Source: Candidatus Angelobacter sp. Gp1-AA117 (GTDB taxonomy: Bacteria > Acidobacteriota > Terriglobia > Terriglobales > Acidobacteriaceae). From it: 32,530 nucleotides of DNA. A program made the translations under genes and the position numbers. Positions 14,907-22,720 of the stretch are shown here, piece after piece (position 1 is the first letter of the stretch; the number at the start of each line of letters is the position of its first letter). The notes beneath the pieces are model-generated. The model was not told the DNA's origin. It saw only the letters and a list, made by a program, of their open reading frames with translations, and searched no databases. The stretch is from NCBI GenBank assembly GCA_003223515.1, contig QHVI01000066.1, positions 1 through 32,530 on the forward strand. The letters run 5' to 3'.

Positions 14907-16310
14907 ATGAGAACATTGCTGGTATGGTTGCTAGTCACGCTTGCCATTGCCCTACAGGCTGAAAACGGCTCTTCTCCCAACACCATCGGGAAAACACGTA
15001 CCTACTACATTGCAGCAGAGGATATTCTCTGGGATTTTGCCCCCAGCGGGCGCGATCTGATGTTCAATCGTCCGCTGCCTGCCCTTTATAAGAACACAAA
15101 GTTTCGTAAGACTCATTACGTGGAGTACACAGACGCCACCTTCAAAGTGCGCAAGCCACAACCGGAATGGATGGGGATCTTGGGGCCGGTAATTCGGGCT
15201 GAGGTGGGCGATGCGGTGGTGGTGCATTTCGTGAACCACAGCACCCGTCCTTTGAGCATGCATCCGCACGGCCTGAGATACACCAAAGACAACGAGGGCG
15301 CGCCCTACATCGGACCTGACGGGCGCTCAGTTCCTCCGGTGCTGCCGGGTGACGAATTCACCTACACATGGTTCGCCGATGAAAGCAGCGGGCCGGGCCC
15401 AGGGCAACCCAGTTCTATCCTGTGGCCCTACCACAGCCACGTTGAGGAACCAGTGGAGGTGAATGAGGGACTGATTGGACCGATTATTGTCACGGCCAAA
15501 GGGAAGGCCCGCCCTGATGGCTCACCGCGTGACGTAGACGACGAATTTATCGGGCTGTTCATGGTATTCGATCACCAGCAGGGCAAAGAAGCAGGGATGA
15601 TGCATTCGATCAATGGCTACATTTTCAGCAACCTGCCCGATCTCTCCATGGATTCCGGTAAACATGTGCGCTGGCACTTGTTCGCGATGGGTAATGAGCG
15701 AGATGTACATACCGCTCACTGGCATGGCAAGACCGTTTATACGCCCCAAGAGCGTATGGACGTGGTGAGACTCGCCCCTGCAACCAGTACGACCGTGGAC
15801 ATGGAGGCCGATAATCCCGGCAACTGGATGTTGCAGTGCCATGTGGCCGATCATATGGAAGGCGGAATGATGGCTTTCTTCTCCATCGTCCCGCCGCACG
15901 CAGCGTGCCCGGTAAACCTCAGCGACGGAGAATTCTGGAAAGACCCTTTGAAGGTCCGCTTCTCGGCGAAAAACCAGTCGGGAAAGACCATTAAGAGCAT
16001 CTCCTACACGGCAAATGTCTTTATCAAGCCACAATACTTGATCTCCACGTACGCGTTGTGGCGGTCAGAAAAGAAAGTTCCCTCCGGCGGCGTGAATGCC
16101 TATGAGTTTTCGCGAGAGATGCCTGCGCCCACAGAGCCCCTGGGCTGGGTGGTTTATCCCATTGGGATCGAGTACGAAGATGGCACACGATGGACACCAC
16201 AGATCAACTCTGAATGCTTTCATGTTTTCTGGCGTGACGGAAATACTGCTCAACCAAAAGTCCTTCCTCCTGTTCAGACCACGGGCATCAAGGAAAAGGA
16301 AAAAGATTGA
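14907..16310 (+). CDS. Secreted two-cupredoxin multicopper oxidase, ceruloplasmin/hephaestin-like
   Basis: This 467-residue exported protein (signal peptide 1-18) contains two cupredoxin domains. Cupredoxin 1 has MHPHG (His119, His121) and YHSHVEEP (His176, His178). Cupredoxin 2 has SINGYIFSNLPDLSM, HTAHWHG (His268, His271, His273) and LQCHVADHMEGGM (Cys311, His312, His316, Met321). These are the ligands expected for a type 1 copper and an interdomain trinuclear cluster, except that Gln310 replaces the usual first His of the HCH triad. About 130 extra C-terminal residues follow. The start at 14907 is favoured by AAGGA five bases upstream and the immediate signal peptide. It may oxidise metal ions or phenols; it lies beside the cytochrome gene in the same direction but 244 bp away. 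Confidence 0.88.
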   Translation: MRTLLVWLLVTLAIALQAENGSSPNTIGKTRTYYIAAEDILWDFAPSGRDLMFNRPLPALYKNTKFRKTHYVEYTDATFKVRKPQPEWMGILGPVIRAEVGDAVVVHFVNHSTRPLSMHPHGLRYTKDNEGAPYIGPDGRSVPPVLPGDEFTYTWFADESSGPGPGQPSSILWPYHSHVEEPVEVNEGLIGPIIVTAKGKARPDGSPRDVDDEFIGLFMVFDHQQGKEAGMMHSINGYIFSNLPDLSMDSGKHVRWHLFAMGNERDVHTAHWHGKTVYTPQERMDVVRLAPATSTTVDMEADNPGNWMLQCHVADHMEGGMMAFFSIVPPHAACPVNLSDGEFWKDPLKVRFSAKNQSGKTIKSISYTANVFIKPQYLISTYALWRSEKKVPSGGVNAYEFSREMPAPTEPLGWVVYPIGIEYEDGTRWTPQINSECFHVFWRDGNTAQPKVLPPVQTTGIKEKEKD

Positions 16311-16454
16311 GAGCAGATAGTACCGATAAACCCCTGATTTGACAGGTTCGGTTTGCCTGACACCCTCTGGCCAGAACTGCTGGCCAACTTCTGCTCAGCA
16401 GCGCTCATCCATCCTACCGTCGCTTTAATTGTTGTAAAGGTATAGGGGCCCTGG

Positions 16455-17942
16455 ATGCATCTGTCGCGATTCTTATTTGCTTTACTCCTAAGCTCAATGA
16501 TGTGCCTGCTCTGCGGTTGCGCGCTGTTTGGCGTGCCTGAAACTGCAGGCCCACCCGGAATTCCCGGGCCAACACCAACCCCTACTCCGGTACCGCCTCC
16601 ACCGCCGGGGCCCGGTACACCACCCACGCTGGGGGATATATCCAAAATCAACCACATCGTCTTTATGGCCCAGGAAAACAGGTCTTTTGACCACTACTTC
16701 GGCCATTTGAATGCCTACCGGGCTTTGCAAGGATTAGGCGCTGACGTGGATGGCACTCCTGCGGCAGTTTCCAATCCTGCCGATGACGGGAGTCAGATTG
16801 CGCCCTTCCACCTGCAGACTGTATGCATAGAAAACACCAGCGCCGCGTGGGCCACGAGCCACATCAACTTCAACCGCTTCAGCCTCAGTTCGAATACTCC
16901 TACCATGGACGGATTCGTGGTGGAAGGAGCGGCCGCAGCTAAGGGTCAAGGCAGTTCGGACGTGATAGGCAAGCGGGTGATGGGTTTCTATACACAGGAT
17001 GAACTGCCTTCCTATTATTTCCTGGCTACGCAGTTTGCCACCTCAGACCGGTGGTTTGCTCCTGCGCCCACCGAAACGCAACCCAACCGCATGTATCTGG
17101 TAGCCGCAACCTCGGTCGGACACGCGCACGCGCCAACCAACACCGTAAGCGCTCCCACGATCTTTGATCTGCTGGACCAGAAAGGTGTGTCGTGGAAGAT
17201 TTACTACGTCGATCCCACGATTGATTCAGAGTTGAGTTTCTTCACCGGTTTCATGTCGAAGCACCGGGACAAGTTCTTTCCTATTTCGCAATACATGGTG
17301 GACGTGGCGAATGGCAATCTTCCCTCAGTGGCGTTCATCGATCCGGGATTCCAGGTAGGTTCTGATGAGCATCCTGGAACCGGCAACAATATCCAGAGAG
17401 GCTCGTCTTTCATTGTTTCGCTGGTCAAGGCGCTCATGCAAAGCCCAAGCTGGAAAGACTCCACTTTCATTCTCACCTTTGACGAGCATGGAGGCATGTT
17501 TGATCATGTGGCGTCGCGGGTGAACGGCCAGCCCATTTTCGCGATGACCCAACCCTCGACCGGCCAGCCCGCCACTCTGGGCATGTATTCCGGCGACGCG
17601 GTTTCCCAGGTTGTCCCTAGCCCTGACGGTATTCCTCCCCAGGACTTGTTTACGAGCCCACCCGCCGACCCAGCAGGAGATTTCGACCGCAATGGCTTCC
17701 GCCTGCCATTCATCGTAATCTCCCCCTTCTCCAAGGCGCATTACGTCTCTCATACTCCGGCTGACAATACGTCCATCCTGAAATTTATTGAAGACCGGTT
17801 CGGCTTACCATCGCTCAATAAGCGCGATGCAGCAGGCATTAACTTTGCGGAATTCTTTGAGACAAATAACCCCGCCTGGCTGACTCCGCCAACCGTGCCG
17901 GACCAGCCGACCAATGCACCGTGCACCGACACGCTGCCTTAG
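16455..17942 (+). CDS. Phosphoesterase-family lipoprotein (phospholipase C / AcpA type)
   Basis: This 495-residue protein belongs to the bacterial phospholipase C / acid phosphatase A family, which hydrolyses phosphodiester or phosphomonoester bonds at an alkaline-phosphatase-like active site. Signatures include HIVFMAQENRSFDHYFGHL near residues 70-88 (nucleophile and metal region), ATSHINFN, the PTETQPNRMYL segment, LPSVAFIDPGF, STFILTFDEHGGMFDHV and RLPFIVISPFSKAHYVS. The N-terminus is a lipoprotein signal with the lipobox LCGC (Cys22), followed by a Pro/Thr-rich linker. It is therefore probably membrane-anchored outside the cytoplasm. Substrate may be phospholipid or organic phosphate. It ends at a long convergent hairpin shared with the next gene. 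Confidence 0.92.
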   Translation: MHLSRFLFALLLSSMMCLLCGCALFGVPETAGPPGIPGPTPTPTPVPPPPPGPGTPPTLGDISKINHIVFMAQENRSFDHYFGHLNAYRALQGLGADVDGTPAAVSNPADDGSQIAPFHLQTVCIENTSAAWATSHINFNRFSLSSNTPTMDGFVVEGAAAAKGQGSSDVIGKRVMGFYTQDELPSYYFLATQFATSDRWFAPAPTETQPNRMYLVAATSVGHAHAPTNTVSAPTIFDLLDQKGVSWKIYYVDPTIDSELSFFTGFMSKHRDKFFPISQYMVDVANGNLPSVAFIDPGFQVGSDEHPGTGNNIQRGSSFIVSLVKALMQSPSWKDSTFILTFDEHGGMFDHVASRVNGQPIFAMTQPSTGQPATLGMYSGDAVSQVVPSPDGIPPQDLFTSPPADPAGDFDRNGFRLPFIVISPFSKAHYVSHTPADNTSILKFIEDRFGLPSLNKRDAAGINFAEFFETNNPAWLTPPTVPDQPTNAPCTDTLP

Positions 17943-17972
17943 AACCCCGCTCGTTATAAAGGCAATTGAATT

Positions 17973-18012
17973 CTCAGCCGCAAAGTAGCAACCACGCTAC
18001 TTTGCGGCTGAG
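17973..18012. terminator. 17-bp perfect hairpin between convergent genes
   Basis: CTCAGCCGCAAAGTAGC (17973-17989) pairs perfectly with GCTACTTTGCGGCTGAG (17996-18012) around the loop AACCAC. It lies 30 bp after the phosphoesterase stop codon and contains the stop codon and last codons (RSAAK) of the minus-strand gene. There is no long T-run on either strand, so it may stop polymerase poorly and mainly protect both 3' ends. Confidence 0.7.
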
Positions 18013-18725
18013 CGTTTGGCCGCCACTTTTGCGCTGCCGCGCGCGTGTCCTGCGAAATAAGCACAGAAAGAATTTACAGGACACATCTCGCATTTGGGAT
18101 TGGTACGCTTGCATAACTCCTGGCCGTGCTTCTTGAGAAGTAAGTAGGCCCTCTTGCGTGAGTCGAACGTAGCCTGTGTCTCTGCTTCAATTGCCAGATG
18201 CGCTTCGCGGTAGTTGACCCCGTAATTCTCACGTTCTTTCCCGTGCAGAATGCGCACCAGCACATGCACGCAGTTGGAGGGAACGGCAGCCAACGGCGCC
18301 ATATCAGCAAATAACATGATGCGGTCCGCGCCGGGGTCGGCAATGTTGGGGAACTTCTTGAGAGTTTTGCGGATGTCTTTCAGTGGGCCGGTCAGAGCGG
18401 CGCGCAGGTTCCCGCCAAACTCATTGTCTATCCGCGATGCGATCTCTTTCAACCGCATGGCCCTGAGTTCCGGAACCATGCCTCCCGGTTTCAAAGCCCT
18501 GGCCAGCTTGGGAACAGGCGTTGCCAGAAGTTGCCAGGATGAGGTTCCTACTTCGCGATTCAATGCTTCCCAGCCTCTGGCACATGCGGCATCGCTGGCC
18601 GGATAGCCACAGTGCCACCACACCAGGAAAAGATATGGCTCGACCGGCCAGCACGGCTCCTGGCAACCGTGAAAAGACTCCAGTTTGTCGAGAATTTGAG
18701 GAACAGAGATTGCGGGTTTTGCCAT
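17997..18725 (-). CDS. Endonuclease III-like HhH/[4Fe-4S] protein with degenerate catalytic residues
   Basis: This 242-residue protein has the fold markers of the endonuclease III/MutY family: a helix-hairpin-helix-like segment FPNIADPGADRIMLF (125-139) and a C-terminal four-cysteine cluster C205-x6-C212-x2-C215-x5-C221, exactly the Nth spacing. However, the catalytic Lys of LPGVGRKTAN is not matched (the segment reads IADPGADR). The catalytic Asp of VDTH is also missing (the segment reads PSNCVHVLVR, 149-158). A basic tail rich in Ala, Lys and Ser ends the protein. It may bind DNA without glycosylase activity or use different residues. GGAG precedes the ATG at 18725. It is a single gene converging on the phosphoesterase gene. 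Confidence 0.75.
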   Translation of the reverse strand: MAKPAISVPQILDKLESFHGCQEPCWPVEPYLFLVWWHCGYPASDAACARGWEALNREVGTSSWQLLATPVPKLARALKPGGMVPELRAMRLKEIASRIDNEFGGNLRAALTGPLKDIRKTLKKFPNIADPGADRIMLFADMAPLAAVPSNCVHVLVRILHGKERENYGVNYREAHLAIEAETQATFDSRKRAYLLLKKHGQELCKRTNPKCEMCPVNSFCAYFAGHARGSAKVAAKRSAAK

Positions 18726-18910
18726 TTAAATCTCCGTGAACCAGATCAATGTACACCAGCCACTGCCTTGCAGCAGCTCACATCTTAGCTGCTTCAACAC
18801 GGTTTCAGAGACGCTCAATCGGGGAAACTTGCAGTTCATTAACTGGAAGCACCTGAAGCTCGGCCTTCTGCCTGTTGATTCCTGCAAACGCTTTACTTCG
18901 CTCCTTTATC

Positions 18911-18955
18911 AAGATGGGAAAATGCGTGGACTTGTGGGAACCCCCTTCCCATCTT
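18911..18955 (+). promoter_or_regulatory. Leader with two mutually exclusive hairpins before a small peptide gene
   Basis: AAGATGGGAA (18911-18920) pairs perfectly with TTCCCATCTT (18946-18955). The nearer TGGGAA (18935-18940) can pair instead with TTCCCA (18946-18951) around a CCCCC loop. The two stems compete for the same strand, as in attenuators or riboswitches. The leader ends about 20 nt before a strong AAGGAG. I recognise no known riboswitch class. Confidence 0.4.
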
Positions 18956-18988
18956 CTCTATTACACACAAAAAAAAGGAGCTTAAGAT

Positions 18989-19117
18989 ATGAAACGGTTG
19001 ATCAAGGCCGCTGTTGTAGTATTTCTATTGGGTATTTGTAGCGCGGTGCCGCTGGCCGCGGATGGAGGCAATCCAAGTCCATTGTGCAAACCACCTATCG
19101 TCTGCACACTACGATAG
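18989..19117 (+). CDS. 42-residue exported Cys/Pro-rich peptide
   Basis: The frame begins with ATG at 18989 behind AAAAAAAGGAGC, one of the best ribosome binding sites in the window, with about 8 nt spacing. It encodes MKRLIKAAVVVFLLGICSAV followed by PLAADGGNPSPLCKPPIVC and TLR, then TAG. Residues 1-24 form a classic Sec signal peptide (KR, hydrophobic core, PLAA cleavage site), leaving a mature peptide of about 18 residues with two cysteines. It is too short for usual gene calling. It precedes a 7-TM protein gene by 154 bp in the same direction. It could be a signal peptide-type messenger, a small secreted factor, or a truncated larger protein; no function is known. Confidence 0.6.
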   Translation: MKRLIKAAVVVFLLGICSAVPLAADGGNPSPLCKPPIVCTLR

Positions 19118-19271
19118 GAGAAAGGTGGCTGGAAGACGGACCAGCCACTCCCTCAACAGCACTACTGAAAACTTGCGTATCCGCAGGCCTTGCAGATTGC
19201 TCGAGTCACACCTGCAATATCCATCTTTAGTTGTATGGTGCAGAAATGTGAGTTAATCTGGGGTCGTTTTA

Positions 19272-20018
19272 ATGAATATCTACGGCCTGCTTTTCGGTTT
19301 AATGGTTGCCGCGGTGGTTGTGTGTCTCATCGTTGTTTTGTGGAAGAGACGGCTCCATCGCGAGTTTCCCTTCTTTTTTACCTACCTGATCTCTGTGGTC
19401 CTGGCGACGATTGCGGAGGATGTAGTATTCCATAATCCCTATTTATTTTTCGACGTCTACTGGAGCTTCGAAGGGATTCATGCCGTACTGGCTTTGCTGG
19501 CGTTGTATGAGGTGTTTCGCCGGGTTTTTCTAGTATTTTGCAAGGCTTGGCCGGGCTTTGAGGTAGTTTTTCCGGTGACTGCCGTGGTAATCGTGCTGCT
19601 GGCCGGATGGAATGCGGCGTCACATCCTGCAATACAGGCGGACCCGATTATCGTAGTACTGTTGGCAGTCGGTAAAGTGGTGAGATATCTTCAGGCTGGC
19701 GTTTTTGCTCTTTTCTTTCTTTTAGTATGGATTCTTGGATTGGACTGGGAGGAATACCCATTTGGAATCGTATTGGGCTTCACAATTTCAGCCGTAGGGG
19801 CCTGGCTGGCATATGATGTTCGTTCTGAATATGGAATTAGATTCATCACTTTTGCGAAATACGCAGGTCCTGTCACATACTTGGCTGCTGTTTTAGTGTG
19901 GCTGGCAGCTTTTCGCCGTCCTCAGGCAGCGCCGAAGCAGTGGCTGCTGGGCGTAACGCCGGAACAGATGCTCATGCAAGCGAAACAATATCTGGCACTA
20001 CTGAAGGGAAATAAATAG
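19272..20018 (+). CDS. Seven-helix integral membrane protein of unknown function
   Basis: This 248-residue protein is almost entirely hydrophobic. I count seven helices at roughly residues 5-24, 33-50, 63-87, 97-113, 133-154, 163-183 and 193-212, followed by a short charged tail (QMLMQAKQYLALLKGNK). Conserved-looking polar residues within the membrane region include AEDVVFHNP (47-55) and DVYWSFEGIH (60-69). There is no signal peptide, soluble catalytic domain or recognised family motif. It is followed after 2 bp by the next gene, so both are surely co-translated. A short secreted peptide gene lies just upstream. A sensory or transport role is conceivable; none is shown. The ATG has no obvious ribosome binding site. 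Confidence 0.75.
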   Translation: MNIYGLLFGLMVAAVVVCLIVVLWKRRLHREFPFFFTYLISVVLATIAEDVVFHNPYLFFDVYWSFEGIHAVLALLALYEVFRRVFLVFCKAWPGFEVVFPVTAVVIVLLAGWNAASHPAIQADPIIVVLLAVGKVVRYLQAGVFALFFLLVWILGLDWEEYPFGIVLGFTISAVGAWLAYDVRSEYGIRFITFAKYAGPVTYLAAVLVWLAAFRRPQAAPKQWLLGVTPEQMLMQAKQYLALLKGNK

Positions 20019-20020
20019 GG

Positions 20021-20617
20021 ATGTTAAGCAATCCGATATCAGCAGTGCTTGCTGTCCTGGTCATTCTCGCGGTGGCCGCTATTATGGCGCACCGCTGGGT
20101 TTACGGGATGATCGAGGTCAACGCCTCTGATGTTGTGCCCTTCCTTCGTATTGTTTCGCTGGAGGATATGCGCGATCTCTTTCATCCTGACGCCGATGAA
20201 CTTCATCGCCAGAGTCACTCTTCGCGGGAATTCAGGATGATCCAGTGGAAGCGGGTGCGCCTGGGCCTGCAATACGTGAGCGACCTCGCCTTTAACGCGC
20301 GCATCCTGCAAGCGTGGAGCAGAACCGAGCGGCGGCGCGGGGATCTCTCCCCACAACTGGACAAGATTACATCTGAACTGCTGACCGTATGCATGCAATG
20401 CCGCGCTACATCATTTTTTGTGAGCTTTCATCTCCACATTGCCCTGATCAAGATGGCGCTCCTGCCCTTCCTTGCGCCTCCTGATTTCGGGTGGCTGATG
20501 CGGCATGGCAGCTATGACCTGATCGGCTTCTACGAAAAGATGCGCGCCAAGGCGGGAGAATTTGGCCTCGCCTATGACAACGAACAGTACTACGAAAGAT
20601 TAATGCAAGTGCTGTAG
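20021..20617 (+). CDS. Single-TM-anchored protein of unknown function
   Basis: This 198-residue protein has an N-terminal membrane anchor (7-24, ISAVLAVLVILAVAAIMAH). The remainder is a helical, presumably cytoplasmic domain with DVVPFLRIVSLEDMRDLFHP, a basic patch RMIQWKRVRLGLQYVSDLAFNARILQAWSRTERRR and a Cys pair C123-x2-C126 in TVCMQCRATSFFVSFH. I do not recognise the family. It starts 2 bp after the 7-TM gene's stop, with AGGG overlapping the intergenic bases, so the two form one operon and probably one complex. It converges on the ECF sigma gene 20 bp further on. Confidence 0.7.
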   Translation: MLSNPISAVLAVLVILAVAAIMAHRWVYGMIEVNASDVVPFLRIVSLEDMRDLFHPDADELHRQSHSSREFRMIQWKRVRLGLQYVSDLAFNARILQAWSRTERRRGDLSPQLDKITSELLTVCMQCRATSFFVSFHLHIALIKMALLPFLAPPDFGWLMRHGSYDLIGFYEKMRAKAGEFGLAYDNEQYYERLMQVL

Positions 20618-20637
20618 ATGTGTAGTCAGGAATCCGA

Positions 20638-21324
20638 CTAAGCCGCCACTGACTCAGCGGTGCTGCGCGCCTGTGAGTGCAGCAGGCTGCGCAGCTTCAG
20701 GCGCGCTTTGTGCAATTGCGATTTGCTGTTGCCGATGGAGCAGCCCAGCATCTCCGCAATCTCGTTATGCTCGTAGCCTTCAATATCGTGGAGCACGAAG
20801 ATAATGCGGTATCCGGGGGGAAGCTCTCCCAGCGCATGCTCCAGCGCCAGCCTGTCTACGGCACTGTGAAGAACATCATCTCTGGTGCCAATATCCTTGG
20901 GGGCTGAGTCTTCCTGCTGTGGCTCCAGTGCGGACTCCAGCGAGACTTCTGCCAACCCTTTTTTCCGGAACTGCATGAGCACAATGTTGACCGTAAGGCG
21001 GTGCAGCCAGGTGGAAAAAGCCGATTCGCCGCGGAACGAGGCGATCTTGCGGTAGAGCTGCAGAAATGCTTCCTGGGTAAAATCTTCCGCCTGGGCGTAG
21101 TTGCCGCTCATGCGCAGACACAGCGAGAAGACACGCCTCTTGTGCAATCCATACAGCACTTCGAAGCAACTTACATCGCCGGCTTGCGCTCTCTTGATCA
21201 CCTCCGCCTCGGTCATGCCTTCAAACACTGCAGGTTTTCTCCTGGAAGGCTCTGCACTCTTCGGAGAGGTGGTATTGGATTGCTTGAATTTCAAAACGTT
21301 CTGAGACAACCGAGTTGGCGCCAA
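20638..21324 (-). CDS. ECF-type RNA polymerase sigma factor (RpoE/SigW-like)
   Basis: This 228-residue sigma factor has region 2 at about residues 38-110 ([53 protein letters not shown]). Region 4 lies at about 165-215 ([40 protein letters not shown]). It directs RNA polymerase to stress or envelope promoters. The frame's first possible start is a TTG at 21324 with a weak AAAAGAGAA upstream; an ATG at 21216 ([11 protein letters not shown]) would give a compact 192-residue protein and lose only a basic, Ser-rich tail. No anti-sigma gene follows. The first 200 bp upstream hold nothing I can name, and then a MITE. Confidence 0.92.
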   Translation of the reverse strand: MAPTRLSQNVLKFKQSNTTSPKSAEPSRRKPAVFEGMTEAEVIKRAQAGDVSCFEVLYGLHKRRVFSLCLRMSGNYAQAEDFTQEAFLQLYRKIASFRGESAFSTWLHRLTVNIVLMQFRKKGLAEVSLESALEPQQEDSAPKDIGTRDDVLHSAVDRLALEHALGELPPGYRIIFVLHDIEGYEHNEIAEMLGCSIGNSKSQLHKARLKLRSLLHSQARSTAESVAA

Positions 21325-21532
21325 AGAGTTCTCTTTTCTGACAGGGTTTTTACGACGAATTACAGTGGCTCGAAAGATAGGATGCTTTCATGATGAAGGG
21401 TGTTGTATCGGAATGTGACCACAAGAATGCGGGAAAGCCACGGGGCAATGTCTGCGAAAAGCCTTTGAACAGCCTTTATGGAGCACAGCCGCCCTGGCCT
21501 GTGCGGAAGGCTGCACCTTTTCTGGTTTTGCT

Positions 21533-21700
21533 CTAGTCCTCTGACCGTGTGATTTTTGGATAGCCAGCGAAGCTGGCGGCATTCTTCTAGCCCACAGCGC
21601 AAGCTGTGGGTAGAAAATAAATAAGGAAGCAGAGCTGGCGAAGCCAGCGCCATAGCTGTAATGCACCTCGATTCCTATTTCCATGCGGTCAGAGCGCTAG
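21533..21700. mobile_element. MITE-like element, copy 2 (inverted relative to 6174-6360)
   Basis: Terminal repeats CTAGTCCTCTGACCG (21533-21547) and CGGTCAGAGCGCTAG (21686-21700) match at 14 of 15 positions. The interior is the reverse complement of the first copy, including the GCCAGCGAAGCTGGC and CCCACAGCGCAAGCTGTGGG hairpins, but lacks about 15 bp. The element lies upstream of the ECF sigma gene. Frames through it that encode 60-100 residues (such as MEIGIEVHYSYGAGF) arise only from the repeat and should not be called genes. Confidence 0.75.
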
Positions 21701-21721
21701 TCCTGATTGAGGAACCCAAAG

Positions 21722-21749
21722 AAAAGGCCGCTCTCGCGAGCGGCCTTTT
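21722..21749. terminator. Strong bidirectional intrinsic terminator after the Crp/Fnr gene
   Basis: AAAAGGCCGCTC (21722-21733) and GAGCGGCCTTTT (21738-21749) form a 12-bp stem with the 4-nt loop TCGC. A GC-rich core next to a T-run on both strands is the classic rho-independent layout. It lies 70 bp past the stop of the minus-strand regulator and isolates it from the MITE and sigma gene. Confidence 0.85.
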
Positions 21750-21818
21750 ACGTCGAATTAAAAAGAACATCTGAGTGCCTTCATTCTACTCATTCCCGAT
21801 TACCAAAGCTAAGAGCCT

Positions 21819-22529
21819 TTACACTGCCAACTGTTCCAGCGCTTCCGGCCGTAATACCGTCAGGCTCGATCCTTTTACAGAGATCACTTTTTCGCGTTGA
21901 AATTCCTGGAAGGTGCGGCTCACGCTCTCGCGTGAGGTTCCGGTCATGCCCGCAATCTCTTCATGAGTCAGGGTGACGATCATGCGGTTGGGGTCGGTCA
22001 TGCGTGACTGGGTGCGTGACTTGGTCCACTCCAGCAGCAGGTTGGCGAGCCTTCCAGCAACCGTGCTGGGAAGAGCCAGCCGGCAGACATCATTGAAGAC
22101 CACCTGGTATTCCTGCAATACGCAGCGGGTGGTTTCCATGGCGGCTTCGGGATACTGATGGATGAATGCCGCAAAATCTTTCACGCGGATGGCCTTCACC
22201 TGGCAATTCTCCAGCGCTTCAGCCGTGACTTCATGATCGTTGCTGTTGAGGGCGGCGCTCAGTCCAAGCACATCGCCGGCGTGGGCGATTCTCACGATCA
22301 CGGTCTTGCCCTCCGCCGATGTTACGGAAAGCTTTACCTGTCCGGTACAAATCGCAAAGACGTACTGCGGATGCTGTCCTTCAATAAAAAGGTTCGCGCC
22401 GCGGGAGTAATCCACTTCCATTCCGAGAGCGTTGAAATCCTCAGACGCTTTTCCGGTCAGATTGCTGAAGGCGCGGTTGCTCTGAGAAGGCTTCGTCAAA
22501 GTATCGGTGCGAGGATTGAATGACGGCAT
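21819..22529 (-). CDS. Crp/Fnr-family transcriptional regulator
   Basis: This 236-residue protein has an N-terminal cyclic-nucleotide-binding-type beta-barrel (about 25-125) with GANLFIEGQHPQYVFAICTGQVKLS. A dimer helix (128-150) and a C-terminal winged helix (155-225) follow. The recognition helix reads GTSRESVSRTFQEF, keeping Arg200, Glu201 and Arg205 at the positions that contact DNA in Crp (SRETVGR). The cAMP pocket's GE and Arg-Ser are replaced (AGDVLGLSAAL, NDHEVTAEA) and no Fnr-type N-terminal Cys cluster exists, so its ligand is unknown. The ATG at 22529 is chosen because AAGGAG lies 9 nt upstream; the frame stays open to 22592. It is divergent from an NtrC-type gene, with Crp-like palindromes between. 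Confidence 0.92.
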   Translation of the reverse strand: MPSFNPRTDTLTKPSQSNRAFSNLTGKASEDFNALGMEVDYSRGANLFIEGQHPQYVFAICTGQVKLSVTSAEGKTVIVRIAHAGDVLGLSAALNSNDHEVTAEALENCQVKAIRVKDFAAFIHQYPEAAMETTRCVLQEYQVVFNDVCRLALPSTVAGRLANLLLEWTKSRTQSRMTDPNRMIVTLTHEEIAGMTGTSRESVSRTFQEFQREKVISVKGSSLTVLRPEALEQLAV

Positions 22530-22632
22530 TTTGAAAATCTCCTTGAGGCTTCTGCTGAGTTTCACCAGTCTCAAATGCAAGCCGCCTGCCATTACGTAAC
22601 TCGTTGGTTCTACAAGCCTGTACCATACCGGC

Positions 22633-22702
22633 TGCGCTTAGAACCCATGCTTCTGCGCCCGGTAGCGCAGGAGTAACGCGCAAAACTGCGCGAAATAGCG
22701 CA
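22633..22702. promoter_or_regulatory. Two TGCGC-N6-GCGCA palindromes plus half-sites, candidate Crp/Fnr operators
   Basis: Full 16-bp sites lie at 22654-22669 (spacer CCGGTA) and 22687-22702 (spacer GAAATA), with centres 33 bp apart, about three helical turns. Half-sites TGCGC (22633-22637) and GCGCA (22678-22682) extend the array. The geometry is that of Crp sites (TGTGA-N6-TCACA), and the two G positions read by the Arg-Glu-Arg recognition helix are kept. Site 2 ends 18 bp before the TATAAT of the response regulator promoter. Confidence 0.6.
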
Positions 22703-22720
22703 ATCTCAATCAAATGTCTT

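Noticed and set aside
20618-20637. Hairpin between the convergent genes at 20617 and 20638
   Set aside because: TAGTC..GACTA is only five base pairs with no T-run; too weak to call a terminator.
21388-21684. Open frame of 98 residues on the minus strand (MEIGIEVHYSYGAGF..)
   Set aside because: It runs through the MITE copy at 21533-21700, and the same peptide arises from the other copy, so it reflects the repeat, not a gene.
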